NCBI GenBank assembly: GCA_018398765.1
Contig: JAHBMJ010000775.1
Location: 194,971-209,970 of the forward strand
Reading direction: 5' to 3'
DNA from: Chromera velia
Lineage: Eukaryota > Sar > Chromeraceae
DNA length: 15,000 nucleotides
In this document: positions 10,011-15,000 of the stretch, piece after piece
How the letters are laid out: every line of letters starts with the position of its first letter
How positions within the stretch are numbered: the stretch's first letter is position 1
Made by a program: the position numbers and the translations under genes
Notes under the pieces: generated by a model
What the model saw: the letters and a program-made list of their open reading frames with translations, nothing else
What the model was told of the DNA's origin: nothing
Databases searched by the model: none

Positions 10011-10310
10011 TCTCTCCCCCTCTCTCTCTCCCCTTCCCCCCCTCTCTCTTTCTTTCTCTGACTCGTTCGCTCGCTCTCTCTTCCTTTTCCCCTCTCTTTC
10101 TCGCTCGCCTTCCACAAATTTGTACGAAATTGGCAGACTGAGTGAGAGCATGCGTTTATTCATGCAGTTGCCCGACTGACATATGATTACGAATAGGATC
10201 AGGATGTCCACCATGGGGTGTGCCTCCTCCACAAACAACCGCCCCAATTCTCTTCGTCTACTGCCCAGGAGAGGGTCGGAGAATTCGAAGTCTTCCTCGC
10301 CCTCTTCCAT
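3956..10310 (-). CDS. Spliced gene for an unrecognised membrane protein of about 520 residues (11 exons)
   Basis: Exons in transcript order on the - strand: 10310-10191, 9549-9461, 9092-9021, 8532-8493, 7891-7781, 6983-6905, about 6359-6216, 6082 to 6002 or 6013, 5609-5540, 4996-4816, 4538-3956. All borders have GT/AG and phases agree, except the sixth-to-seventh junction, where one border is wrong or an exon is missed. The product has an acidic N-terminus, a hydrophobic stretch at about residues 34-69 (one long or two short membrane helices), a basic segment after it, several charged helical segments, a basic Arg/Leu-rich helix near residue 310, and a 190-residue Gly/Ser/Pro/Glu-rich tail. 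The tail includes RRRVSW, a basophilic-kinase-type site. I do not recognise the family. The first exon is divergent from the ion-channel gene 670 bases away. Individual exons deserve more trust than the full chain. Confidence 0.6.
4816..4996 (-). CDS. Membrane-protein gene, exon 10
   Basis: Acceptor TTTCATCATCAG, 59 codons plus split codons at both ends, donor AG|GTCCGT. It encodes a Leu/Ala-rich helix (LLASLLDMAAEAHYLRPCKV) and then a strongly basic amphipathic stretch of alternating Arg/Leu, ending in an acidic turn. Codon composition and phase agreement make this one of the firmest exons of the gene. Reading past the donor meets TGA within 13 codons. Confidence 0.75.
4997..5539 (-). other. 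Intron between exons 9 and 10
   Basis: Starts GTGAGT and ends CATCATCAG on the - strand. No microsatellite, no convincing exon and no RNA gene seen. Confidence 0.55.
5540..5609 (-). CDS. Membrane-protein gene, exon 9
   Basis: Acceptor TTCTTATCAG, donor GTGAGT, 23 codons plus one base. It encodes FLDLDTMVQEFHIKHLQSEL and three more residues. The first nine codons and the acceptor in front of them are repeated four times upstream in tandem. Phase 1 out matches exon 10. Confidence 0.65.
5583..5903 (-). repeat. Five 64-bp tandem copies of an acceptor plus 27-base exon start
   Basis: Units begin at 5583, 5648, 5712, 5776 and 5840 on the + strand. Read on the - strand each contains a pyrimidine tract, a CTTTCAG-type acceptor and a 27-base coding cassette (FLDLDTMVQ). 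The 5583 copy is the start of exon 9 and has one extra base in its acceptor. Copies at 5712 and 5840 are followed by GTGTTT and could be spliced as separate mini-exons; those at 5648 and 5776 are followed by ATGTTT and lack a GT donor. The 5840 copy is 29 rather than 27 bases. Confidence 0.93.
6002..6082 (-). CDS. Membrane-protein gene, exon 8 (3' border uncertain)
   Basis: Acceptor AAAGACAG, phase 0, encoding a Phe-rich segment (AKQHMEFSTIFKFQDISGTF onward). Two donors are possible: GTGCAT at 6001 (phase 0, joins exon 9 directly) or GTAAAC at 6012 (phase 1, which would need the 29-base cassette at 5840-5868 to restore frame). Confidence 0.4.
6216..6359 (-). CDS. Membrane-protein gene, exon 7 (5' border uncertain)
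   Basis: The 3' end is firm: GCAGAC followed by GTGAGT. The frame encodes MWNVWQRREMAMLVDLEEHM and a following acidic/His-rich stretch. The same frame remains open upstream as far as 6656, so the exon could be longer; the 6359 start uses a weak acceptor (TTCATGAG) chosen for phase 0. Confidence 0.5.
6360..6904 (-). other. Intron or partly coding stretch between exons 6 and 7
   Basis: On the - strand the exon 7 frame stays open from 6656 downwards through a Lys/Glu/Gln-rich segment, so part of this may be coding. The remainder shows nothing recognisable. The frame conflict between exons 6 and 7 must be resolved here. Confidence 0.35.
6905..6983 (-). CDS. Membrane-protein gene, exon 6
   Basis: Acceptor CAAGTGCAG, 26 codons plus one base (GMDFGDSVWNLLLQVFSQQE onward), donor GTGAGG. 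Phase 0 in agrees with exon 5. Phase 1 out does not agree with the best start of exon 7; a donor GTCGAC five bases further on would be phase 0 and restore the frame. Confidence 0.5.
7464..7562. repeat. GAAA and GGAA microsatellite
   Basis: Imperfect AAAC/AAAG repeats lead into an uninterrupted run of GAAA and then GGAA units. In the sense of the - gene this is a TTTC/TTCC pyrimidine tract inside an intron. Confidence 0.95.
7657..7714. repeat. 27-bp tandem duplication
   Basis: TGTACAGAGGTTCTTCTGAA plus AGAAAGGG-type ending occurs at 7657-7683 and again at 7688-7714. On the - strand each copy carries CTTTCTTCAG, an acceptor-like end, so it resembles a small version of the cassette repeat at 5583-5903. 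No exon can be supported here. Confidence 0.8.
7781..7891 (-). CDS. Membrane-protein gene, exon 5 (charged helix)
   Basis: Acceptor TTCTTTCAG after a pyrimidine tract, donor GTGGGG, phase 0 at both ends, 37 codons. The product (ERSMTAARVMTGRLEDEDVY onward) is strongly charged, with regularly spaced Leu, Lys and Arg in its second half, so it is likely amphipathic or coiled-coil helix. Confidence 0.72.
7892..8492 (-). other. Intron between exons 4 and 5
   Basis: Contains short GGCA and GACA simple repeats at 7913-7950 and CT-rich sequence. No gene or RNA seen. Confidence 0.5.
8493..8532 (-). CDS. Membrane-protein gene, candidate 40-base exon 4
   Basis: Acceptor GGCTTTTGCAG and donor GTCAGT. 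The 40 bases have phase 2 in and phase 0 out, exactly what the neighbouring exons need. It encodes a basic peptide (ITPKKKRRGGFMI). The phase match and strong acceptor support it, but it is short enough to be chance. Confidence 0.45.
8637..8860. repeat. Purine-rich simple sequence (GAAA, GGCA)
   Basis: Imperfect GAAA, GCAAGAAA and GGCAGGCA repeats on the + strand lie within the intron between exons 3 and 4 of the - gene. It reads as a pyrimidine tract in the gene's sense. Long open frames through it are compositional artefacts. Confidence 0.85.
9021..9092 (-). CDS. Membrane-protein gene, exon 3 (basic segment)
   Basis: Acceptor GTCTGCAG. It completes a Lys codon and continues with a Lys/Arg-rich juxtamembrane segment (KRAEQLRRKAFVKAKADTV). 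Positive charge just after the membrane helix suggests this side is cytoplasmic. The donor is taken as GTGAGT after phase 2; a GTGTGA donor two bases earlier (phase 0) would skip the weak next exon. Confidence 0.68.
9093..9460 (-). other. Intron between exons 2 and 3
   Basis: Starts GTCAGC and ends CTGCAG. It carries GACAGATA simple repeats around 9205-9240 and A-rich CAAA sequence. Nothing else seen. Confidence 0.5.
9461..9549 (-). CDS. Membrane-protein gene, exon 2 (transmembrane)
   Basis: Acceptor TTCTCACAAG. It encodes 29 residues plus two bases, almost all hydrophobic, from LVFQLTSWTAVVG to DWLAIYTFL. With the end of exon 1 this gives about 35 hydrophobic residues with polar Ser, Thr and Asp in the middle, so either one long helix or a tight hairpin. 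Donor GTCAGC, phase 2. Reading past it meets a stop after about 14 codons. Confidence 0.72.
9550..10190 (-). other. First intron of the membrane-protein gene
   Basis: Contains the large CT tract at 9975-10100. An open - frame of 102 codons at 9566-9874 lacks convincing composition or splice borders, though part of it could be an extra exon. Confidence 0.45.
9975..10100. repeat. CT dinucleotide tract
   Basis: About 16 uninterrupted CT units followed by imperfect CT, CCT and CTTT repeats. In the sense of the - gene it is GA-rich, unlike most simple repeats in the other introns. Confidence 0.95.
10191..10310 (-). CDS. Membrane-protein gene, exon 1 (start)
   Basis: ATG at 10310 lies in GCACCATGG, a good initiation context, and an in-frame TAA occurs 12 codons upstream (10344-10346). 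Forty codons: an acidic start (MEEGEEDFEF), a basic RRREL patch, then entry into a hydrophobic helix ending DILILF. Donor GTAATC, phase 0. Confidence 0.7.
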
Positions 10311-10980
10311 GGTGCCTTCTGATATACTTCCGTGCTCTTCTGCTTAATTCCTTGCCTTCCTACAATTTCATCTCGAGGATCTCCACAGCGACAGCTCAGT
10401 ACTCACCGATCCAGTCAGGAGATGATCTGCAGACGATAAAGAGGAATACTCCAGAAAAGAAGAAGTGAAGCAGGGGATCTGGACTGACTCTGCCCAGTGT
10501 ATATATAGATGCCTTGTGAAAGAATCAGAAGGATTCGGAGTCATGCATGCAGAAACCTGTTCCGATTTGAAGCGCGCGCGAGCGCAAAAAAAGAGTCTGC
10601 CAATGCATGATCTTTTGTCAACTGCTGCCTGCATGAGGCCGGTACTTTTGAAGCTTCACTTTTACAGCTCTCACCTGACAACTGTATATAGAGAGCTCAC
10701 TGCACCTCTTGCGTTTCTCTTCGCCTACAGACATCTGCATTTAATCCCCCAAAACACGGCATCGAACGGATTCGAACCGAAAAGTAACCCCATCGAAGGA
10801 AGAATGCTTCTGGCTGGCATGCAGGTCCAAAATACGGCAAAAGAGCATTCCTGCATGTAAAGACGACTATATACTTAGGAACGTTTTCAGATTTACATAT
10901 TCTAAGAAGCTCGCTTAGCACAGAGGACTAACGGGACACTAACGTGTGAGCGATTTGAACTGCCAGGTTTGCATTTGACA
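10311..10980. promoter_or_regulatory. Divergent intergenic region
   Basis: These 670 bases separate the start codons of two divergent genes and must hold both 5' untranslated regions and promoters. TGCATGCA lies at 10544-10551 and further partial copies (GCATGCAGG near 10817, GCATGTA near 10853) occur. GCATGC-type elements bound by ApiAP2 factors are known in apicomplexan promoters; that they act here is inference. Several A/T-rich TATATA runs exist (10499, 10684). Open frames here look non-coding. Confidence 0.4.
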
Positions 10981-11163
10981 ATGAAGCCCCCGGAAAGTGC
11001 TAAAATGGATCCCGAGACTCCCAACACTGCGAGAGTCGTCAGGAGGCGATCCACTTTTGACAGGGTGGGTCCTTCACCCTCTGCGCTGGGTAGCGTCCCA
11101 GGGGACGAATCTGGATCGCCATCTGATAACATCGGGGTTCCCACATCAATGGAAGTACAGGAG
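10981..11163 (+). CDS. Channel exon 1: N-terminus
   Basis: ATG at 10981; the first in-frame stop upstream is TAA at 10903-10905 with no other ATG between. It encodes 61 hydrophilic residues rich in Pro, Ser and Asp, with RRRSTF, a basophilic-kinase-type site. The donor is taken as GAG|GTCAGC; AGG|GTCTTT nine bases on (also phase 0) is equally possible. An exon further upstream cannot be excluded. Confidence 0.65.
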
Positions 11164-13206
11164 GTCAGCAGGGTCTTTGGCGGCCTTTCGAGGCGCATGC
11201 TTTATATATTTATATATTTGTGTATCGACGATTGACTGACCTTTCTGACCCTGTTGTGTGCTTCGTGACCCTGGGGTGAAACGGTTTTCCCGAGTGTTGG
11301 GAGGCCTAGGGGCTTTCTTTTGACTTACATGTGACTGCGGTCGCACGCTCTCTTTTCTTTCTCTCTTTTCGTCCCGCCCTGCGGCCTATGTTAAAGAGGA
11401 TCTGTGGTTTCATAGAAATGAAGTGTGTATGGCAGACTTATTCTGAATTCTCCTCAAGCGATCTCAGCTTCGTCTGTCGCATCCTCTCCGTCCGAAAGCG
11501 TTCCAGGCTTGTTAAGTGGCTTCCTCTCTTCCAGCACATAGAACGTTTGGGGGGTGTGCATGCTTTCTGGCGAACGCGTCGGCCGTGTGCATCGCTGATG
11601 CGTTTTCTTGTTTTGATACCCGGTCCATTCATCCGTGTGCATCGCTGATGCGTTTTGTTGTTTTGATACCCGGTCCATTCATCCGTGTGCATCGCTGATG
11701 CGTTTTGTTGTTTTGATACCCGGTCCATTCATCCGTGTGCTTCGCTGATGCTTTTTCTTGTTTTGATACCCGGTCCATTCATCCGTGTGCTTCGCTGATG
11801 CTTTTTCTTGTTTTGATACCCGGTCCATTCATCCGTGTGCATCGCTGATGCTTTTTCTTGTTTTGATACCCGGTCCATTCATCCAACTGCTGCAAAAGTT
11901 TCTACTCTGGTCCTTTTGCCTGCTTGGCTGCAGGATAAGGCCCTTCAAAAGCTGGATGTGGAGGTGAGTGCCTTGATGGCTGGCCGGCTGTTGAGTGCAA
12001 CGGAGGTTCTCAAAGGAGTCCTTCTGAATGCCGTCTGCATGTGTCCTTCCTTCCTGCAATGGTGCATCGATCGCTGTAATTGTCTGTATAAATTGGTGCT
12101 TCCGCTACCATTTCGCTTGCTTCGCTCCCCTGCAGCTTCTCTGGTTCGGTTTTTGTCTCACCCATTGTTTTCTTTCGGCAGTTTCTGGATCTGATTTTTT
12201 CTTCGTTCCCTCACGAATTGATTGATTGCATCGATTACAAGCTGCCTCCTTGTGCGATTGCTTGCAGGACCGCCCCCTGTTTGTAGAGCACGCAGAGGGA
12301 CACAAGGAGTGCATTTTGAATCCGTATGGCAGTATGCGGATTTCGTTCGACGTCGTTCTCCTCATGTGCGTGATCTTCGTGGCCATCATGACTCCCATGA
12401 AGATTTGCTTTGACGTCCGTCAGTCGGCCGGGGAATTTTTTTTTTTAATGTAGAATGATGGGACTTGAATAGAGTGGAGTGGAGTGGGCCTCCTGCCCGA
12501 TTTTCGTGCAGACGCTACCTGCGTTGGCCTGATGGATGGCGTTCATAGACGTTGGCCTTCTCTGAAGGAAGGACGTTACTTTCTGACTGTTTGTTGTCTC
12601 CTTGGTTAGAATGACCATATGTCCTCCTTTCCTTTTGTACTTTTTTTGTTTGTTCCATCCATCTTCGGTTACTCGTCTGCTTGTTGCAGTGGCCAATTGA
12701 CAACTTGGGGTGGTTCATTTTTGATCGACTGATCGACCTCGTGTTCATCTTGGATGGTCAGTCAGTCACTCAGTCAGTCAGTTTGTTTGATTATTAACGT
12801 CAAGCACGTCAAGCATCCATGTTTTGTGGAATGATGATACAGACGGCACAGAATTGTTGTGTGCTTATTTCTGCGTGTCTCTTCTTGGTAATGCCTTCAG
12901 GCGTGTGTCTACATATAAATAACGCAGCACGGTGGGTTTTCAGCATGCCTGTCGACATGCAAAGGTCAAAGAGGGCTTGGGTCACCAGCAAAAGTCCTCC
13001 AAGATCCGCACACAAAGGAAAGAGAGAGCGTGTCGGTCACTCAAGGCAACACGCATGCATGCAAACAAATTCAATTTAGTCTTCGAAAGCACGTGCATGC
13101 AAAAGGAGCTCTGGTCAAATGGACGAAAAATCTCTGGTCAAACACTCAATTGAAGAGCCGGCGAACAGACGGATAAAAAGGGGGCGGACGTGTAAGATTT
13201 CTCTCC

Positions 13207-13286
<80 letters not shown>

Positions 13287-13911
13287 GCAGTTGTTCTGAA
13301 CTTCTTCACCGCGCATGAGGAAAATGCAGTCCTCATTTTCGACAGGTCAGTGTTGTGTTGTGTTCCAGAGGAAGTGTGTGAGAGAGTTTGTATGGAGATT
13401 CGCACAGGGGAGTTTGAGGGATGTACGCGCACGCGGCGGGGCAGTGTCGGCGTTTGTTTGTCTATGTACCCTTCCTTGCAGATAAAGAAAGGCTCTTCTG
13501 TCCTGTCTGTATTTTTTTATCTCTCTACTGAACTCTGGGGTCCTTCGATCGATCGACTTAGGTCTGTCTGCTTCTTGACATCCTTTAGTACGCATTTTTC
13601 ATCGTGACTAGTTCCTTTCTGCAACTGCTTTCCTACCTGTTTGTGCGACTGCAGATACCGCAACAGCATGAACTACCTGAACACCTGGTTTGCCGTTGAT
13701 TTCGTCAGTCATTTGCCCTGAACACCACCCTTTCAGGATGGATGTGTGTGTGGGGGGGGGTCTGTGTGTGTGCACATAAGAGAGAATAGAAGCAAAAAAA
13801 GCATCCATCCTCAGCAGACGGATGCTGCAGTCCGTTGATAAGAGCTTGTGAATGATCGCTGGCTGGCGCGACTTCAATTCTTCACGGTATGTTACTTGGA
13901 GACTGTTTTGC

Positions 13912-13948
<37 letters not shown>

Positions 13949-14741
13949 GCGTGTGTGTGTGTGTGTGTGTGTGTGTGCAGATCTCATCTGTCCCTCTCGA
14001 GTTGATTGCCTTCTGGATTGAAGGGAACGATCTCTCCCTCCTGAGCCTCCCGAGACTTCTGAGAATAATCAAATTGATCAAACTTGTCCGACTGCTACGA
14101 CTCCTCAAACTTGTACGTCCGTCTTCCTCTTTTTCTGTCTTAGCTCGGTTCTTTCCTTACTTCATCCTCTTTTTTTTCTCGATCTCTCTTGCTGTTCGGT
14201 TTACTCCATTGTAGTCTGTCCCTTTGTATGCCGACATGACCTTCGTTGGGTTTGCCGCTTTCTTTTACTTTCTTCTTGTAGCATGACGAGGAAAGGAAAA
14301 AGGAAAGCGGCATCCTCTTTGCATTTGTGCAGCCTTCTACAGATAGATCCATGAAGGTTCCTCCTCCCAGTGTGGCGAAATTGATCGACTTGCATGAGTA
14401 GATAGAGGAGGCAGGGACATTGGTGAGAATGGAGATGGAATCCAGCTTAGTTTATTGAGTGGAAGGGGGGCCTTTGGTAGCTTGGCAACGCTTTGGGGGG
14501 AGATGCAACTCGAGAGAGACAATCAGTCTCTCTCTTTGGCTCTTCTACTTAATTGACTTCTGAATTGATTACTTTCCTTTTCTTTCCTCGTCTGCAGATG
14601 CGAATCTTTAATCGACTTGAGGAGTCCTTTATCTGGCGCTACTCTGTCATGACCATCCTCAAGTCAGACAGGCAGACAGGCAGGCAGGATGGGGAGTCGA
14701 ATTCGCCTCTTTTCTGGCCTCTCTCTCTCCGCCCCTCTCTT

Positions 14742-14777
<36 letters not shown>

Positions 14778-15000
14778 CCTCCCTCCCTGCGTCTTCCTGT
14801 CTTTCATGTGAGTTGCTTGGACTCCCTCTCTCCTTCTTTGTGCCTCTGTCGGCTCATCAGTCGTTTGCCTGTCTGCCTGACCGTCTGTCGTTTGACAAAC
14901 CGTCATACATAGCTGCTACGCTCTCTTTACTGTCATGACTTTTTTTCTTCACGAACATTTCCTTCTTCTTTGTTGCATTTCTGTCTCTCCCACTGTCTGC
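10981..15000 (+). CDS. Voltage-gated ion channel of the CNG/HCN/EAG superfamily, 5' part (8 exons, continues right)
   Basis: Exons 10981-11163, 11934-11963, 12268-12414, 12690-12756, 13291-13345, 13655-13703, 13981-14112 and 14598-14662 join with matching phases throughout. The product has a hydrophilic N-terminus of about 90 residues, then S1 (VVLLMCVIFVAIMTP), S2 (WFIFDRLIDLVFILDVVLNF with its acidic residues), S3 (NTWFAVDFISSVP), a positively charged S4 and the S4-S5 linker (MRIFNRLEESFIWRYS). The S2-S3 pattern, DRY-like turn and linker resemble cyclic-nucleotide-gated, HCN and EAG channels. The N-terminus is too short for a PAS domain, which argues against a classical KCNH type. The pore, selectivity filter and C-linker/nucleotide-binding domain lie right of the window, so ion selectivity and ligand gating cannot be stated. 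It acts in a membrane, presumably as a tetramer. Confidence 0.9.
11164..11933 (+). other. First intron of the channel gene
   Basis: Holds six 50-bp tandem repeats at 11585-11884 just before the acceptor. No further exon or RNA is supported. Confidence 0.6.
11585..11884 (+). repeat. Six 50-bp tandem repeats
   Basis: Units start at 11585, 11635, 11685, 11735, 11785 and 11835, each opening GTGTGCATCGCTGATG or a one-base variant and closing GGTCCATTCATCC. Variants (GCG or GCT, TTCTTG or TTGTTG, ATC or TTC) are shared between adjacent units, which indicates stepwise local duplication. The array ends 49 bases before a channel exon. Confidence 0.97.
11934..11963 (+). CDS. Channel exon 2: 30-base micro-exon
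   Basis: Acceptor GGCTGCAG and donor GTGAGT enclose ten codons, DKALQKLDVE, phase 0 at both ends. Frame and strong signals fit the neighbours. Skipping it would leave the reading frame intact. Confidence 0.68.
12268..12414 (+). CDS. Channel exon 3: pre-S1 and S1
   Basis: Acceptor GCTTGCAG, 49 codons, donor GTCCGT, phase 0. An acidic pre-S1 stretch with NPYGSMRISFD, as found just before S1 in this superfamily, is followed by a hydrophobic S1 ending TPMKICFD. Confidence 0.85.
12690..12756 (+). CDS. Channel exon 4: S1-S2 loop and S2
   Basis: Acceptor TTGTTGCAG, 22 codons plus one base, donor GTCAGT. WPIDNLGWFIFDRLIDLVF then ILD: a very short S1-S2 loop and the acidic S2 typical of CNG/HCN/EAG channels. 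Confidence 0.88.
12757..13290 (+). other. Intron with GTCA and GTCT simple repeats
   Basis: Begins with a GTCAGTCAGTCACTCAGTCA run directly at the donor and ends with a GTCT tract directly at the acceptor. TGCATGCA lies at 13056-13063. No exon seen. Confidence 0.6.
13206..13287 (+). repeat. GTCT microsatellite abutting a splice acceptor
   Basis: About 19 GTCT units, a few altered to ATCT or GTTT, run to within three bases of the CAG acceptor of channel exon 5 and form its pyrimidine-rich tract. Confidence 0.95.
13291..13345 (+). CDS. Channel exon 5: end of S2 and S2-S3 linker
   Basis: Acceptor CTCTGCAG, two bases completing Val, 17 codons (VLNFFTAHEENAVLIFD), donor AG|GTCAGT. The NFFTA motif followed by an acidic turn is a hallmark after S2 in CNG/HCN/EAG channels. 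Confidence 0.88.
13346..13654 (+). other. Intron between channel exons 5 and 6
   Basis: Starts GTCAGT, ends GACTGCAG. Nothing else recognised. Confidence 0.6.
13655..13703 (+). CDS. Channel exon 6: start of S3
   Basis: Acceptor GCGACTGCAG, 16 codons after the split Arg codon (YRNSMNYLNTWFAVDF), donor GTCAGT. YL..WF..D is the conserved S3 entry, with the Asp that pairs with S4 charges. Confidence 0.88.
13912..13977 (+). repeat. GTCT then GT microsatellite abutting a splice acceptor
   Basis: About nine GTCT units are followed after one C by about 13 GT units, which run directly into GCAG at 13977-13980, the acceptor of channel exon 7. Confidence 0.95.
13981..14112 (+). CDS. Channel exon 7: end of S3 and S4 voltage sensor
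   Basis: Acceptor GTGTGCAG, 44 codons, donor GTACGT, phase 0. ISSVPLELIAFW finishes S3. After an acidic S3-S4 loop comes S4 with Arg or Lys at exon residues 25, 28, 31, 34, 37, 40 and 43, that is every third position. Confidence 0.9.
14113..14597 (+). other. Intron between channel exons 7 and 8
   Basis: Contains a candidate frame-neutral exon at 14282-14356 behind a very strong pyrimidine tract and TAG. Otherwise nothing recognised. Confidence 0.55.
14282..14356 (+). CDS. Candidate alternative exon in the S4-S5 linker
   Basis: CTTTTACTTTCTTCTTGTAG precedes an open phase-0 frame of 25 codons (HDEERKKESGILFAFVQPST and five more) ending at AAG|GTTCCT. Including it would insert a charged peptide between S4 and MRIFNRL without changing the frame; reading past the donor reaches TAG at 14399-14401. 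No homologous channel is known to me with such an insert, so this may be a decoy. Confidence 0.22.
14598..14662 (+). CDS. Channel exon 8: end of S4 and S4-S5 linker
   Basis: Acceptor CTCGTCTGCAG, 21 codons plus two bases (MRIFNRLEESFIWRYSVMTI, then Leu), donor GTCAGA, phase 2. R..NRLEE is the superfamily's S4-S5 linker signature. The next exon should start S5 and is not in the window; the last bases, CACTGTCTGC, look like the start of an acceptor. Confidence 0.85.
14663..15000 (+). other. Intron of the channel gene running off the window
   Basis: Pyrimidine-rich throughout, with a CT/CCCT tract at 14745-14787. No S5-like frame is present, so the next exon lies beyond 15000. Confidence 0.65.
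14745..14787 (+). repeat. CT and CCCT microsatellite
   Basis: About 14 CT units followed by CCCT units inside the last intron of the window. Confidence 0.95.

Noticed and set aside
9843-10310. - strand open frame of 155 codons as one exon
   Set aside because: Only the first 40 codons look like protein; the rest is a GA-repeat Arg/Glu run, and the GTAATC donor at 10190 gives a proper phase match to the next hydrophobic exon.
10740-10810. tRNA-like T-loop (GGTTCGAATCC on the - strand)
   Set aside because: The T-stem has only three pairs, and no acceptor stem, D-arm or anticodon arm can be formed around it.
10465-10860. + strand open frame of 131 codons in the divergent region
   Set aside because: No homology-like pattern or splice signal, and it sits between two supported start codons in opposite directions.
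11585-11884. Coding repeat or CRISPR-like array
   Set aside because: The unit of 50 bases is not a multiple of three, has no spacers, and lies between a supported donor and acceptor of the channel gene.

Overview
This is a eukaryotic nuclear window. Coding sequence is cut into many short exons (30 to about 580 bases) separated by introns of about 300 to 800 bases. Intron ends look like ...TGCAG, introns are full of CT, GTCT and GAAA microsatellites, and overall base composition is balanced apart from one AT-rich stretch. The exon style, an alveolate-type voltage-gated channel and TGCATGCA palindromes suggest a chromerid or related alveolate alga such as Chromera velia. That assignment is inference; no marker gene is present.

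Layout. (1) 1-1020 is a 66-bp minisatellite of about 15.5 units, open in one + frame and running off the left edge. A probable terminal + exon follows, ending at a TAA at 1711-1713 that lies inside an AATAAA. (2) 1714-3955 has no supportable gene. Its right part (about 2700-3900) is AT-rich and carries a complete 220-bp MITE with perfect inverted ends and an 8-bp target duplication. The flanking genes converge on this stretch. (3) 10310 down to 3956 on the - strand is an 11-exon gene for an unrecognised membrane protein of about 520 residues: acidic N-terminus, one hydrophobic stretch or hairpin, then charged helical segments and a low-complexity tail. One of its introns holds five tandem copies of an exon start together with its splice acceptor. 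(4) 10311-10980 is a divergent intergenic region. (5) From 10981 to beyond the right edge on the + strand is an ion channel of the CNG/HCN/EAG superfamily. Eight exons encode the N-terminus and S1 to the S4-S5 linker. The pore and any cyclic-nucleotide-binding domain lie outside the window.

Exon calls rest on translated reading frames, matching splice phases and visible GT/AG signals, not on transcript data. Both multi-exon genes share an unusual preference for splice donors with C at intron position +3 (GTCAGT, GTCCGT). The divergent arrangement could let the membrane protein and the channel share a promoter region; a functional link between them is speculation.
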